DNA from: Flavobacterium sp. 1
GTDB lineage: Bacteria; Bacteroidota; Bacteroidia; Flavobacteriales; Flavobacteriaceae
Assembly (NCBI RefSeq): GCF_002797935.1
Contig: NZ_PGER01000001.1
Location: forward strand, 1,674,001-1,738,000
Direction: 5' to 3'
DNA length: 64,000 nucleotides
Position numbers and translations under genes: made by a program. The notes beneath the pieces were generated by a model. That model had not been told where the DNA came from. It saw only the letters and a list, made by a program, of their open reading frames with translations, and did not search any database. Shown here piece after piece: positions 1 to 8,562 of the stretch. How positions within the stretch are numbered: the first letter of the stretch is position 1; every line of letters begins with the position of its first letter.

Positions 1-3000
1 GTCGCTGGTGCAAACGGAACCGCTCCTTATACATATTCTAAAGACGCAGTAACCTTTGTGGGAAGCGACACATTCAGCGGGCTTACGGCTGGGTCTTACA
101 CCATTACGGTAAAAGATGCTAACGGCTGTACCACAACGCAAGCCGTAACCATCACTCAGCCGGCGGCAGCATTGAGCGCATCCATCACAACACAGACCAA
201 CGTGCTTTGTTTTGGAAACAATACAGCTAGCGTAACGGTTGCTGGTGCCAACGGAACTGCTCCTTATACTTATTCTAAAAACGGAATAACTTTTGTCTCA
301 AGCGGTATATTCAGCGGGCTTACTGCAGGCTCATACACTATTACAGTAAAAGATGCCAACGCCTGTACCACAACACAGGCCGTGACAATTACACAGCCGA
401 CTGCTACTTTAAGCGCATCAATCACAGCTCAAACCAACGTGCTTTGTTTTGGTGACAATACTGCCAGTGTAAACGTGGCTGGTGCTAACGGAACTGCTCC
501 TTATACTTATTCCAAAGACGGAATAACCTTTGTAGCCAGCGGTGTATTCAGCGGACTTACTGCAGGCTCTTACACTATTACAGTAAAAGATGCCAACGCC
601 TGTACCACAACACAGGCCGTAACCATCACTCAGCCAGCCATAGCTTTAAGTGCCTCCATCACAGCACAGACCAACGTGCTTTGCTTTGGAAACAATATCG
701 CAAGCGTAACAGTAGCTGGTGCCAACGGAACTGCTCCCTATACTTATTCTAAAGACGGAACAACCTTTGTTGGAAGTGGCATATTCAGCGGTCTTACTGC
801 TGGTCCTTACACCATTACAGTGAAAGATACCAACGGATGTACCACAACGCAGGCCGTAACCATCACTCAGCCAGCCATAGCTTTAAGTGCCTCCATCACA
901 GCACAGACCAACGTGCTTTGTTTTGGCAACAATACCGCAAGCGTAACGGTGACCGGCGCAAACGGAACTGCGCCTTATACCTATTCTAAAGAAGGAATAA
1001 CATTTGCCTCAAGCGGTGTATTCAGCGGGCTTACTGCAGGCTCATACACTATTACAGTAAAAGATGCCAACGCCTGTACCACAACACAGGCCGTAACCAT
1101 CACACAGCCGGCAGCAGCATTAAGCGCATCCATAACTGCACAGACCAACGTACTTTGCTTTGGAAACAATACGGCTAGCGTAACAGTAGCTGGTGCAAAC
1201 GGAACTGCGCCTTACACTTATTCTAAAAACGGAATAACATTTGTAGCCAGTGGTATATTCAGCGGTCTTACTGTAGGTTCTTACACCATTACAGTAAAAG
1301 ACGCTAACGGATGCACCACAGCTCAAGCTGTAACCATCACTCAGCCAACTGCTGCATTAACCGCCTCCATCACAGCGCAGACCAACGTATTTTGTTTTGG
1401 CGACAATACGGCAAGCGTAACAGTTGCTGGGGCTAACGGAACTGCTCCTTATACTTACTCTAAAGACGGAACAACCTTTGTAGCCAGTGGCACATTCAGT
1501 AATCTTACTATAGGATCTTACACCATTACAGTGAAAGACGCTAATAGCTGTACCACAACGCAAGCCGTAACCATCACGCAGCCAACAGCTGGATTAAGTG
1601 CTACTGCTGTAATTATAAATAACAATAATTGCGTAGGATGCAGTAATGGTTCTATTATTCAAACTGTCACAGGAGGAACTTCACCTTATACTTATACTTG
1701 GTCAAATCTTGCTATAACAAAAGATTTAACTAATTTGGCAAAAGGCACTTATTCAGTTGAAATTAAAGATTCTAAAGGATGTACAATAAATAAAGAATAT
1801 ACTATCACAGAATCTGGAATTGCTCTTGTCAAAAAAGGTCTTTTTATTGATACCAATGAAGATGGTTTTGCTCAAGTTGGCGAAAAAATCAACTATACTT
1901 TTTCAGTAACCAATATTGGTAATGTAAATGTCTCAAATGTAGTTATTAGTGACCCCTTACTTGGAGCAATAAATATTACTGGAAATCCAATAGCTTTAAT
2001 TATAGTTGGACAAACAAACAATACTGTAACCGGTACTTATACATTGACACAAGCGGACATTAATGCCGGAAAAGTAATAAACTCTGCTACTGCTTTAGGG
2101 AAAGATACTGAAAATAAAAATGTAACAGATATATCCGGAACTGCTATCGATAATGATATTCCTACTGAAACATTATTAATTCAAGTTCCTGAAATTACAA
2201 TTACTAAAGACGGAACTTATGTAGATAACAACCATGACGGAATAACTAATGTAGGTGATCTAGTTACTTATAATTTTGTTGTTAAAAATACTGGAAACGT
2301 AACGCTAACAAATGTAACAGTTACCGATAACAATGCCGTGATTACTGGCGGACCAATAGCTACACTTGCAGTTGGAGCAACTGACTCAACTACATTCTCT
2401 GGCTCACATGTTATCACCCAAGGAGATATTGACACAGGCTATGTTTACAACTTAGCTACTGTAACTGCCAAAGATCCAAAAAACAATCCTGTAACAGATA
2501 CTTCTTCTGACCCTACTCCATGCACTTCTTGTCCAATCAAGACTGACTGTCCTGATTGTACTATTACACAACTAACTCAGTCTCCTAAGATCGCTTTAGT
2601 GAAAAACAATGATATTACAGTTGGAGAGAATGGATGCGCAGCTCTCGCAGTGGGCAGTGTGGTAACCTATACCTTTACAGTGACTAATCCCGGTAATGTA
2701 AGTCTGCACAATGTAGCTGTCATCGATCCCCATGCCGGATTATCGGCTATTGCACTACAAAGCGGCGATGCCAACAATAACAGTATTTTAGAGGTTGGCG
2801 AAACTTGGATTTATAAAGCCACCTATAATGTAACTCAAGCTGATATTGACAATGGAACTATTACCAATCAGGCCGCAGTTAATGCTACTGCACCAAATAA
2901 TGCAATAGTAACCGATCAATCAGGTAACTTGCCGACAAATAATAACCCTAATGTAATTCCTATTTGCACTAATCCTAGCATAGCTTTAGTGAAAAACAAT

Positions 3001-6000
3001 GATATTACAGTTGGAGAAAATGGATGCGCAGCTCTGGCAGTGGGCAGTGTGGTAACCTATACCTTTACAGTGACTAATCCCGGTAATGTAAGTCTGCACA
3101 ATGTAGCTGTCATAGACCCTCATGCCGGATTATCTGCTATTGCACTACAAAGCGGTGATGCCAACAATAACAGTATTTTAGAGGTTGGCGAAACTTGGAT
3201 TTATAAAGCCACCTATAATGTAACTCAAGCTGATATTGATAATGGAACTATTACCAATCAGGCCGCAGTTAATGCTGCTGCACCAAATAATGCAATAGTA
3301 ACCGATCAATCAGGTAACTTGCCAACAAATAATAACCCTAATGTAATTCCTATTTGCACTAATCCTAGCATAGCTTTAGTGAAAAACAATGATATTACAG
3401 TTGGAGAAAATGGATGCGCAGCTCTGGCAGTGGGCAGTGTGGTAACCTATACCTTTACAGTGACTAATCCCGGTAACGTAAGTCTGCACAATGTAGCTGT
3501 AATCGATCCGCATGCAGGATTATCCACTATTGCACTACAAAGCGGCGATGCTAACAATAACAGTATTTTAGAGGTTAGCGAAACATGGATGTATAAAGCC
3601 ACCTATAATGTAACTCAAGCTGATATTGATAATGGCACTATTACCAATCAGGCCGCAGTTAATGCTGCTGCACCAAATAATGCAATAGTAACCGATCAAT
3701 CAGGTAACTTGCCAACAAATAATAACCCTAATGTAATTCCTATTTGCACTAATCCTAGCATAGCTTTAGTGAAAAACAATGATATTACAGTTGGAGAGAA
3801 TGGATGCGCAGCTCTGGCAGTCGGCAGTGTGGTAACTTATACCTTCACCGTGACTAATCCCGGTAATGTAAGTCTGCACAATGTAGCTGTCATAGACCCT
3901 CATGCCGGATTATCTGCTATTGCACTACAAAGCGGTGATGCCAACAATAACAGTATTTTAGAGGTTGGCGAAACTTGGATTTATAAAGCCACCTATAATG
4001 TAACTCAAGCTGATATTGATAATGGAACTATTACCAATCAGGCCGCAGTTAATGCTGCTGCACCAAATAATGCAATAGTAACCGATCAATCAGGTAACTT
4101 GCCGACAAATAATAACCCTAATGTAATTCCTATTTGCACTAATCCTAAGATCGCTTTAGTAAAAAATAATGATATTACAGTTGGAGAAAATGGATGCGCA
4201 GCTCTGGCAGTCGGCAGTGTGGTAACCTACACCTTTATCGTGACTAATCCCGGTAATGTAAGTCTGCACAATATAGCCGTCATAGACCCTCATGCTGGAT
4301 TATCTGCTATTGCACTACAAAGCGGCGATGCTAACAATAACAGTATTTTAGAGGTTAGCGAAACATGGATGTATAAAGCCACCTATAATGTAACTCAAGC
4401 TGATATTGATAATGGAACTATTACCAATCAGGCCACAGTTAATGGTACTGCACCAAATGATGCAATAGTAACTGACCAATCAGGTAACTTGCCAACAAAT
4501 AATAACCCTAATGTAATTACTTTTTGTATTAATCCTGGATTAACTGTTGTAAAAATTGCCACAACCTCTAGCTATAGTGCTGTTGGAAATGTAATAAACT
4601 ATACAATAAACATAAAAAATACTGGTAATGTAACTTTACATGAGATAGCTGTTAAAGATCCATTAACAGGATTGGATACAATTATTGAAGTTTTGGCACC
4701 TGGTGCTAGTTCTGAATACGCGCAAAGCTATACAGTAATACAAGAGGATTTAAATAAAGGCTCCATTACCAATATCGCCACTGCTGATGGATTGACTCCA
4801 AACAACACCCCTATCAGTGCTACAGATGATGAAGTTGTTAACGAAAATGCCAATCCAATTGATGCTGTTGATGATAATACTGGAACTGTTGTTGGTGTCA
4901 ATCAAATTACAGCAAATGTCATTAACGTTTTCACTAATGATACTTTAAACGCATTAGCTTTAAATCCTACTGATGTAATTTTAACAACTGTAACATCAAA
5001 TCCATATTTGCAATTGAATCCTAACGGCTCAATAGATGTATTAGCTGATGCTCCTGTTGGCATACAAACAATGACTTATCAAATTTGTGAAAAATTAAAC
5101 AGCACTAATTGTGATACTGCCACCGTAACTGTTACGATAGAGGCTCCAACTATGAAAATATCTGGAGAAGGCATTTGTATCAATGATGTTCCTTATTTTA
5201 GCTATACAGCAACCGCAGATAATTTCACCCCAGTAAATGGATTGACATTAACTTGGACTGACAGCAATAATAATGTAATTGCAACAATGACTAATTTGCC
5301 ATTAAACGGCAAAGTATTATGGCCAGGCGCTACTGTGGATCAAAACGGAAATGGAACCGATTGGCCGGGCTGGGTTTTCGCAGATGGAAAATGGAGCGAA
5401 AGCGCTGATGGTTTTGAAGGCCTTAGACCAACCGCTTCAATAACATTTACATTAAATCCAAGTCAAACAATTATAGTTAATTATCCAGCTTCAGATCCAA
5501 TGTGTACCGCCAGACCAACATTTAAAATTGATGCAGTTGATGACGCTGCAACTACACTTGAAGGGTTAGCAGGGGTTAAAAACATATTAACCGTATTTAA
5601 AAACGATTCCTTAAATACCTTGGCTTTAAATCCAGCTGATGTTACATTATCGGTTTTGATTCCAGATCCAAAAGGAGACATAACTTTAAATACAGATGGT
5701 TCAATTGATGTAAAAGCAAATACTCCTACCGGAATTTATACTTTAACCTATCAAATATGTGAAAAAGCAGATAATGGTAATTGTGATACTGCAATTGTCA
5801 CTATTAACGTTACCAACATCCCTCTTGTAATAAAAGCAAATCCAGACACTTATAGTGTAACTCAATGTTCAATTGGTGAGGCGGTTCGTAATGCTCTAAG
5901 CAATGATTTATTAAATGGCACATCAGCAAACATAAGTGATTTAAAATTTAAATTACTATCTGTCATTGGACAAAATATTACAATTGATGATAATGGGAAC

Positions 6001-6705
6001 GTGGCATTTTTAAATGGTGTGGCTGCAGGTCAATACATATTCAATTATCAGATTTGTGAAGCTGCAAATCTAACAAATTGCTCTACATCAACCATTACAA
6101 TTAATGTAGCAGGAATTGAACCCATTACAATTACCAGTCCTGCATTTTGTAATGCCGATACAACTCTTATTGATTTGAATAGCTTATTGCCTCAGGGTAC
6201 GGCAACTACAGGAAGCTGGGTTGATACCGATAATACAGGAGGGATAAGTGGCAGCCTTCTAAACGCTATTGGCATACCTGTAGGCAAATACAAATATGAG
6301 TATAAAATTGGCGGTGATTGTCCAAGAAGCATATTCTTAGAAATGGTAATCAATGATGACTGTAAAGTACTGCCATGTAAAACAATTATTATTCATAATG
6401 CACTCTCAGCAAATGAAGACGGCAAAAATGATTATTTCCAGATTGAGAACCTAGAAGATAACGACTGCTATAAAAACATAAAAGTTGAAATCTTTAACCG
6501 CTGGGGTGTCTTAGTTTTTGAAAGAGAGAATTATGACAACGCAGGCAATGCTTTCAGAGGTCGATCAGAGGGCAGAACCACAATCAATAAAAATGAAGGT
6601 TTACCAACAGGCACATACTTTTACATCATTAGTTATGATACTGTTGATGGAGTAGGTCAAACTCAAAATATTAAAAAAGACGGCTATTTATATTTAGTAA
6701 AATAA
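1..6705 (+). CDS. SprB-like repeat adhesin, T9SS type B substrate (5' end outside window)
   Basis: The frame is open from base 1, so the N-terminus lies to the left and the GTG at 58 is not a real start. In order: part of one SprB-type repeat (1-168); six full 79-residue SprB repeats, each exactly 237 bp (169-1590), with paired Cys in VLCFGNN and ACTTTQAV; a divergent SprB repeat (1591-about 1815); two DUF11/DUF7507-like beta domains (to about 2589); five near-identical 130-residue DUF7507-like domains of 390 bp (2590-4539); a sixth divergent one; Ig-like domains containing DAVDD; and a C-terminal gliding-motility-type sorting domain (about 6370-6705; NALSANEDGKNDYF, FNRWG, GTYFYIISY). Family knowledge: type B C-terminal domains are exported by T9SS, and SprB is the cell-surface gliding adhesin. 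It is followed by a PorP/SprF gene, the usual partner of such adhesins. An exact role in gliding or attachment is inference. Confidence 0.9.
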   Translation, partial: VAGANGTAPYTYSKDAVTFVGSDTFSGLTAGSYTITVKDANGCTTTQAVTITQPAAALSASITTQTNVLCFGNNTASVTVAGANGTAPYTYSKNGITFVSSGIFSGLTAGSYTITVKDANACTTTQAVTITQPTATLSASITAQTNVLCFGDNTASVNVAGANGTAPYTYSKDGITFVASGVFSGLTAGSYTITVKDANACTTTQAVTITQPAIALSASITAQTNVLCFGNNIASVTVAGANGTAPYTYSKDGTTFVGSGIFSGLTAGPYTITVKDTNGCTTTQAVTITQPAIALSASITAQTNVLCFGNNTASVTVTGANGTAPYTYSKEGITFASSGVFSGLTAGSYTITVKDANACTTTQAVTITQPAAALSASITAQTNVLCFGNNTASVTVAGANGTAPYTYSKNGITFVASGIFSGLTVGSYTITVKDANGCTTAQAVTITQPTAALTASITAQTNVFCFGDNTASVTVAGANGTAPYTYSKDGTTFVASGTFSNLTIGSYTITVKDANSCTTTQAVTITQPTAGLSATAVIINNNNCVGCSNGSIIQTVTGGTSPYTYTWSNLAITKDLTNLAKGTYSVEIKDSKGCTINKEYTITESGIALVKKGLFIDTNEDGFAQVGEKINYTFSVTNIGNVNVSNVVISDPLLGAINITGNPIALIIVGQTNNTVTGTYTLTQADINAGKVINSATALGKDTENKNVTDISGTAIDNDIPTETLLIQVPEITITKDGTYVDNNHDGITNVGDLVTYNFVVKNTGNVTLTNVTVTDNNAVITGGPIATLAVGATDSTTFSGSHVITQGDIDTGYVYNLATVTAKDPKNNPVTDTSSDPTPCTSCPIKTDCPDCTITQLTQSPKIALVKNNDITVGENGCAALAVGSVVTYTFTVTNPGNVSLHNVAVIDPHAGLSAIALQSGDANNNSILEVGETWIYKATYNVTQADIDNGTITNQAAVNATAPNNAIVTDQSGNLPTNNNPNVIPICTNPSIALVKNNDITVGENGCAALAVGSVVTYTFTVTNPGNVSLHNVAVIDPHAGLSAIALQSGDANNNSILEVGETWIYKATYNVTQADIDNGTITNQAAVNAAAPNNAIVTDQSGNLPTNNNPNVIPICTNPSIALVKNNDITVGENGCAALAVGSVVTYTFTVTNPGNVSLHNVAVIDPHAGLSTIALQSGDANNNSILEVSETWMYKATYNVTQADIDNGTITNQAAVNAAAPNNAIVTDQSGNLPTNNNPNVIPICTNPSIALVKNNDITVGENGCAALAVGSVVTYTFTVTNPGNVSLHNVAVIDPHAGLSAIALQSGDANNNSILEVGETWIYKATYNVTQADIDNGTITNQAAVNAAAPNNAIVTDQSGNLPTNNNPNVIPICTNPKIALVKNNDITVGENGCAALAVGSVVTYTFIVTNPGNVSLHNIAVIDPHAGLSAIALQSGDANNNSILEVSETWMYKATYNVTQADIDNGTITNQATVNGTAPNDAIVTDQSGNLPTNNNPNVITFCINPGLTVVKIATTSSYSAVGNVINYTINIKNTGNVTLHEIAVKDPLTGLDTIIEVLAPGASSEYAQSYTVIQEDLNKGSITNIATADGLTPNNTPISATDDEVVNENANPIDAVDDNTGTVVGVNQITANVINVFTNDTLNALALNPTDVILTTVTSNPYLQLNPNGSIDVLADAPVGIQTMTYQICEKLNSTNCDTATVTVTIEAPTMKISGEGICINDVPYFSYTATADNFTPVNGLTLTWTDSNNNVIATMTNLPLNGKVLWPGATVDQNGNGTDWPGWVFADGKWSESADGFEGLRPTASITFTLNPSQTIIVNYPASDPMCTARPTFKIDAVDDAATTLEGLAGVKNILTVFKNDSLNTLALNPADVTLSVLIPDPKGDITLNTDGSIDVKANTPTGIYTLTYQICEKADNGNCDTAIVTINVTNIPLVIKANPDTYSVTQCSIGEAVRNALSNDLLNGTSANISDLKFKLLSVIGQNITIDDNGNVAFLNGVAAGQYIFNYQICEAANLTNCSTSTITINVAGIEPITITSPAFCNADTTLIDLNSLLPQGTATTGSWVDTDNTGGISGSLLNAIGIPVGKYKYEYKIGGDCPRSIFLEMVINDDCKVLPCKTIIIHNALSANEDGKNDYFQIENLEDNDCYKNIKVEIFNRWGVLVFERENYDNAGNAFRGRSEGRTTINKNEGLPTGTYFYIISYDTVDGVGQTQNIKKDGYLYLVK
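169..1590 (+). repeat. Six in-frame 237-bp SprB repeats
   Basis: Unit starts fall at 169, 406, 643, 880, 1117 and 1354, each exactly 237 bp apart and each beginning with the ALSAS/ATLSAS/ALTAS segment. The partial unit at 1-168 shows the array continues to the left. The units are visibly richer in G and C than the DNA after 1600. Confidence 0.92.
2590..4539 (+). repeat. Five in-frame 390-bp DUF7507-like repeats
   Basis: Units begin at 2590, 2980, 3370, 3760 and 4150, each with IALVKNNDITVGENGCAAL. They are almost identical in DNA. Copies 3 and 5 share the EVSETWMYKA variant, while copies 1, 2 and 4 carry EVGETWIYKA. Confidence 0.93.
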
Positions 6706-6713
6706 GCTGCTGA

Positions 6714-6743
6714 ATACTCTGAGCCATGTAGGGCTCAGAGTAT
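6714..6743 (+). other. Perfect 12-bp stem-loop between adhesin and PorP/SprF gene
   Basis: ATACTCTGAGCC (6714-6725) pairs fully with 6732-6743 around a 6-nt ATGTAG loop. No T-run follows on either strand, so it looks more like an mRNA 3'-end stabiliser or partial attenuator inside the operon than a classical terminator. Confidence 0.6.
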
Positions 6744-6834
6744 AGCATCTTATTCATTAAATAAGTTGAAATAAGACACGAATCCTCAAAACTAAGCTAT
6801 CAAAAAATAGCTATTTAAACCAACAAAAGCTACT

Positions 6835-7746
6835 ATGAAAACAAAACTATTTTCTATCGTTATGATGTTTGCAGCCATTGCAAGTTTTGCGCAACAAGAT
6901 GCTCAATATACTCAATATATGTATAACACAATCAATGTAAATCCAGCATACGCTGGCTCTAGAGGAGCATTAAGCTTTTTTGCGCTACACCGTACACAAT
7001 GGGTAGGGCTTGATGGAGCTCCTGTAACAAATACGATCTCTGTAAATACCCCTTTTAACAACACTATGCTGGGAGCGGGTTTTTCAATTGTAAATGATGA
7101 GATAGGCCCATCAACTTCTAATTCAGTATCAGTTGATATTTCATATACTATTCCAGTATCTGAATCGTTCAAACTGTCATTTGGCCTAAAAGGAACTGCC
7201 AACCTCTTCAATATTGATATTAATAAATTAAACCCTGGCGATCAGACTGATCCGCAATTTCAAAATTTTGACAATGAATTTTCTCCTAACATTGGTGCTG
7301 GTCTTTATTTGCATTCAGACAAAGCCTATGTAGGTTTTTCAATTCCTAATTTCTTAGAAGCAGATAAATACAATGACAATGATGTAGCTATTTATAAAGA
7401 AAAAATAAATTACTACTTAATTGGAGGATATATATTTGATTTATCCCCCACAACAAAATTCAAACCCGCATTTATGACAAAACTCGTTGAGGGTTCTCCT
7501 TTGCAGGTTGATGTTTCTGCCAATTTTATGTTCATTGACAAATTAACTGTTGGTATGGCTTACAGATGGAGTGCCTCGCTGAGTGCCATGGCTGGCTTTC
7601 AAGTCTCAGATGCATTCTATATAGGATATTCTTATGATTTTGAAACTACAGCACTGGATAATTATAATTCTGGTTCTCATGAGTTATTCTTGCGCTATGA
7701 ATTATTCCAGAAAAACAGCAAAATGGTAACCCCTAGATTTTTCTAA
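6835..7746 (+). CDS. PorP/SprF family type IX secretion membrane protein
   Basis: The 303-residue product begins with a signal peptide (cleavage near SFAQQ) followed by the family hallmark QYTQYMYNTINVNPAYAGSRG, then alternating beta-strand segments typical of an outer-membrane barrel of the PorP/SprF family. Family knowledge: SprF-type proteins help a specific type B T9SS adhesin reach the cell surface and are encoded just downstream of it, which is exactly the arrangement here (129 bp after the adhesin stop). Whether this is SprF itself or one of the several paralogues usual in Flavobacterium cannot be decided from this window. Family confidence is high and substrate pairing is inferred from position. 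Confidence 0.9.
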   Translation: MKTKLFSIVMMFAAIASFAQQDAQYTQYMYNTINVNPAYAGSRGALSFFALHRTQWVGLDGAPVTNTISVNTPFNNTMLGAGFSIVNDEIGPSTSNSVSVDISYTIPVSESFKLSFGLKGTANLFNIDINKLNPGDQTDPQFQNFDNEFSPNIGAGLYLHSDKAYVGFSIPNFLEADKYNDNDVAIYKEKINYYLIGGYIFDLSPTTKFKPAFMTKLVEGSPLQVDVSANFMFIDKLTVGMAYRWSASLSAMAGFQVSDAFYIGYSYDFETTALDNYNSGSHELFLRYELFQKNSKMVTPRFF

Positions 7747-7822
7747 AAAACAAAAAAATGTCTTTCTAAAGAATAAGGCGAATTAACAGGGATTAGATAT
7801 TCAAAAAAATAAAACAGATATC

Positions 7823-8512
7823 ATGAAAAATCAGATGCTCCTTTATATGCTAATCGTGAGTTTATCTTCATTTAATTATTGGCCGATGCAAAGTCAGATT
7901 TCTCCGGATAAAAAGAAACTGGAAACATCAAAAACGGCTGCTCCAATAACGAATATGAAGGATCATACTCCCGCACGAAAGATAAAATATTATCATGTAA
8001 TGGAAACCGTTCCCTTAAAATTTGGCGGTTACACAAGTGAATACGATGTAACCAATCCAAACATAATAAATACATATGATCTGGGACCTAACGGCACGAG
8101 AGTCATAACTGCCATTTATGAAGATGAGGTACAAATCCAGCACGACGAACCGGCTCTTAAGCCTGACACTATAATGAACACTAAAAAGTCAGCCTCAATA
8201 GCAATCTCAGATACTCCAAAAAGGGAAAACTCTGTTGCCTATATCAATATACTAAAAACCTATGAAAGAGTGTCTGACAAAGGGTATGAATCTGTAGAAA
8301 TGCTAAAAAAATTAGGGAATTCATACTTTTTTAATGACGAATTTGAAAAAGCTGAAAAATGCTACAGCAAATTATTTAGCATCACTGCTAATTTGGAACC
8401 AGACTTTTATTATCGCTACTCAATTGTCCTGAAAGCAATGGGAAACATTCAAAAATCAGAAGAATTTCTAAAAAAATTCAATCAGTTATCCAGTATTACA
8501 TCTAGGCAATAA
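7823..8512 (+). CDS. Secreted TPR protein, partial paralogue of the next gene
   Basis: The 229-residue protein has a hydrophobic N-terminal signal-like segment (about 1-25), a middle region I do not recognise (about 40-130; TYDLGPNGTRVIT), and a C-terminal TPR-like block (about 138-222). The last block matches residues about 35-115 of the downstream OmpA protein: AYINILKTYERVSDKGYES here against AYIDAIKTYERIAEKGYES there. It lies in the same operon, 76 bp after the PorP/SprF gene and 50 bp before the OmpA gene. It probably acts in the periplasm with these two; this is inference. It lacks PD40 and OmpA domains, so it cannot replace its neighbour. Confidence 0.75.
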   Translation: MKNQMLLYMLIVSLSSFNYWPMQSQISPDKKKLETSKTAAPITNMKDHTPARKIKYYHVMETVPLKFGGYTSEYDVTNPNIINTYDLGPNGTRVITAIYEDEVQIQHDEPALKPDTIMNTKKSASIAISDTPKRENSVAYINILKTYERVSDKGYESVEMLKKLGNSYFFNDEFEKAEKCYSKLFSITANLEPDFYYRYSIVLKAMGNIQKSEEFLKKFNQLSSITSRQ

Positions 8513-8562
8513 TCCTGAAGAATCAAGTATCCAATTTATAGATTTCTAAAAAATTAAAGATC

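Noticed and set aside
1..1815. CRISPR-like array suggested by regular 237-bp repetition
   Set aside because: The repeats are in-frame protein-coding SprB units with no short repeat/spacer structure, and no cas genes are present.
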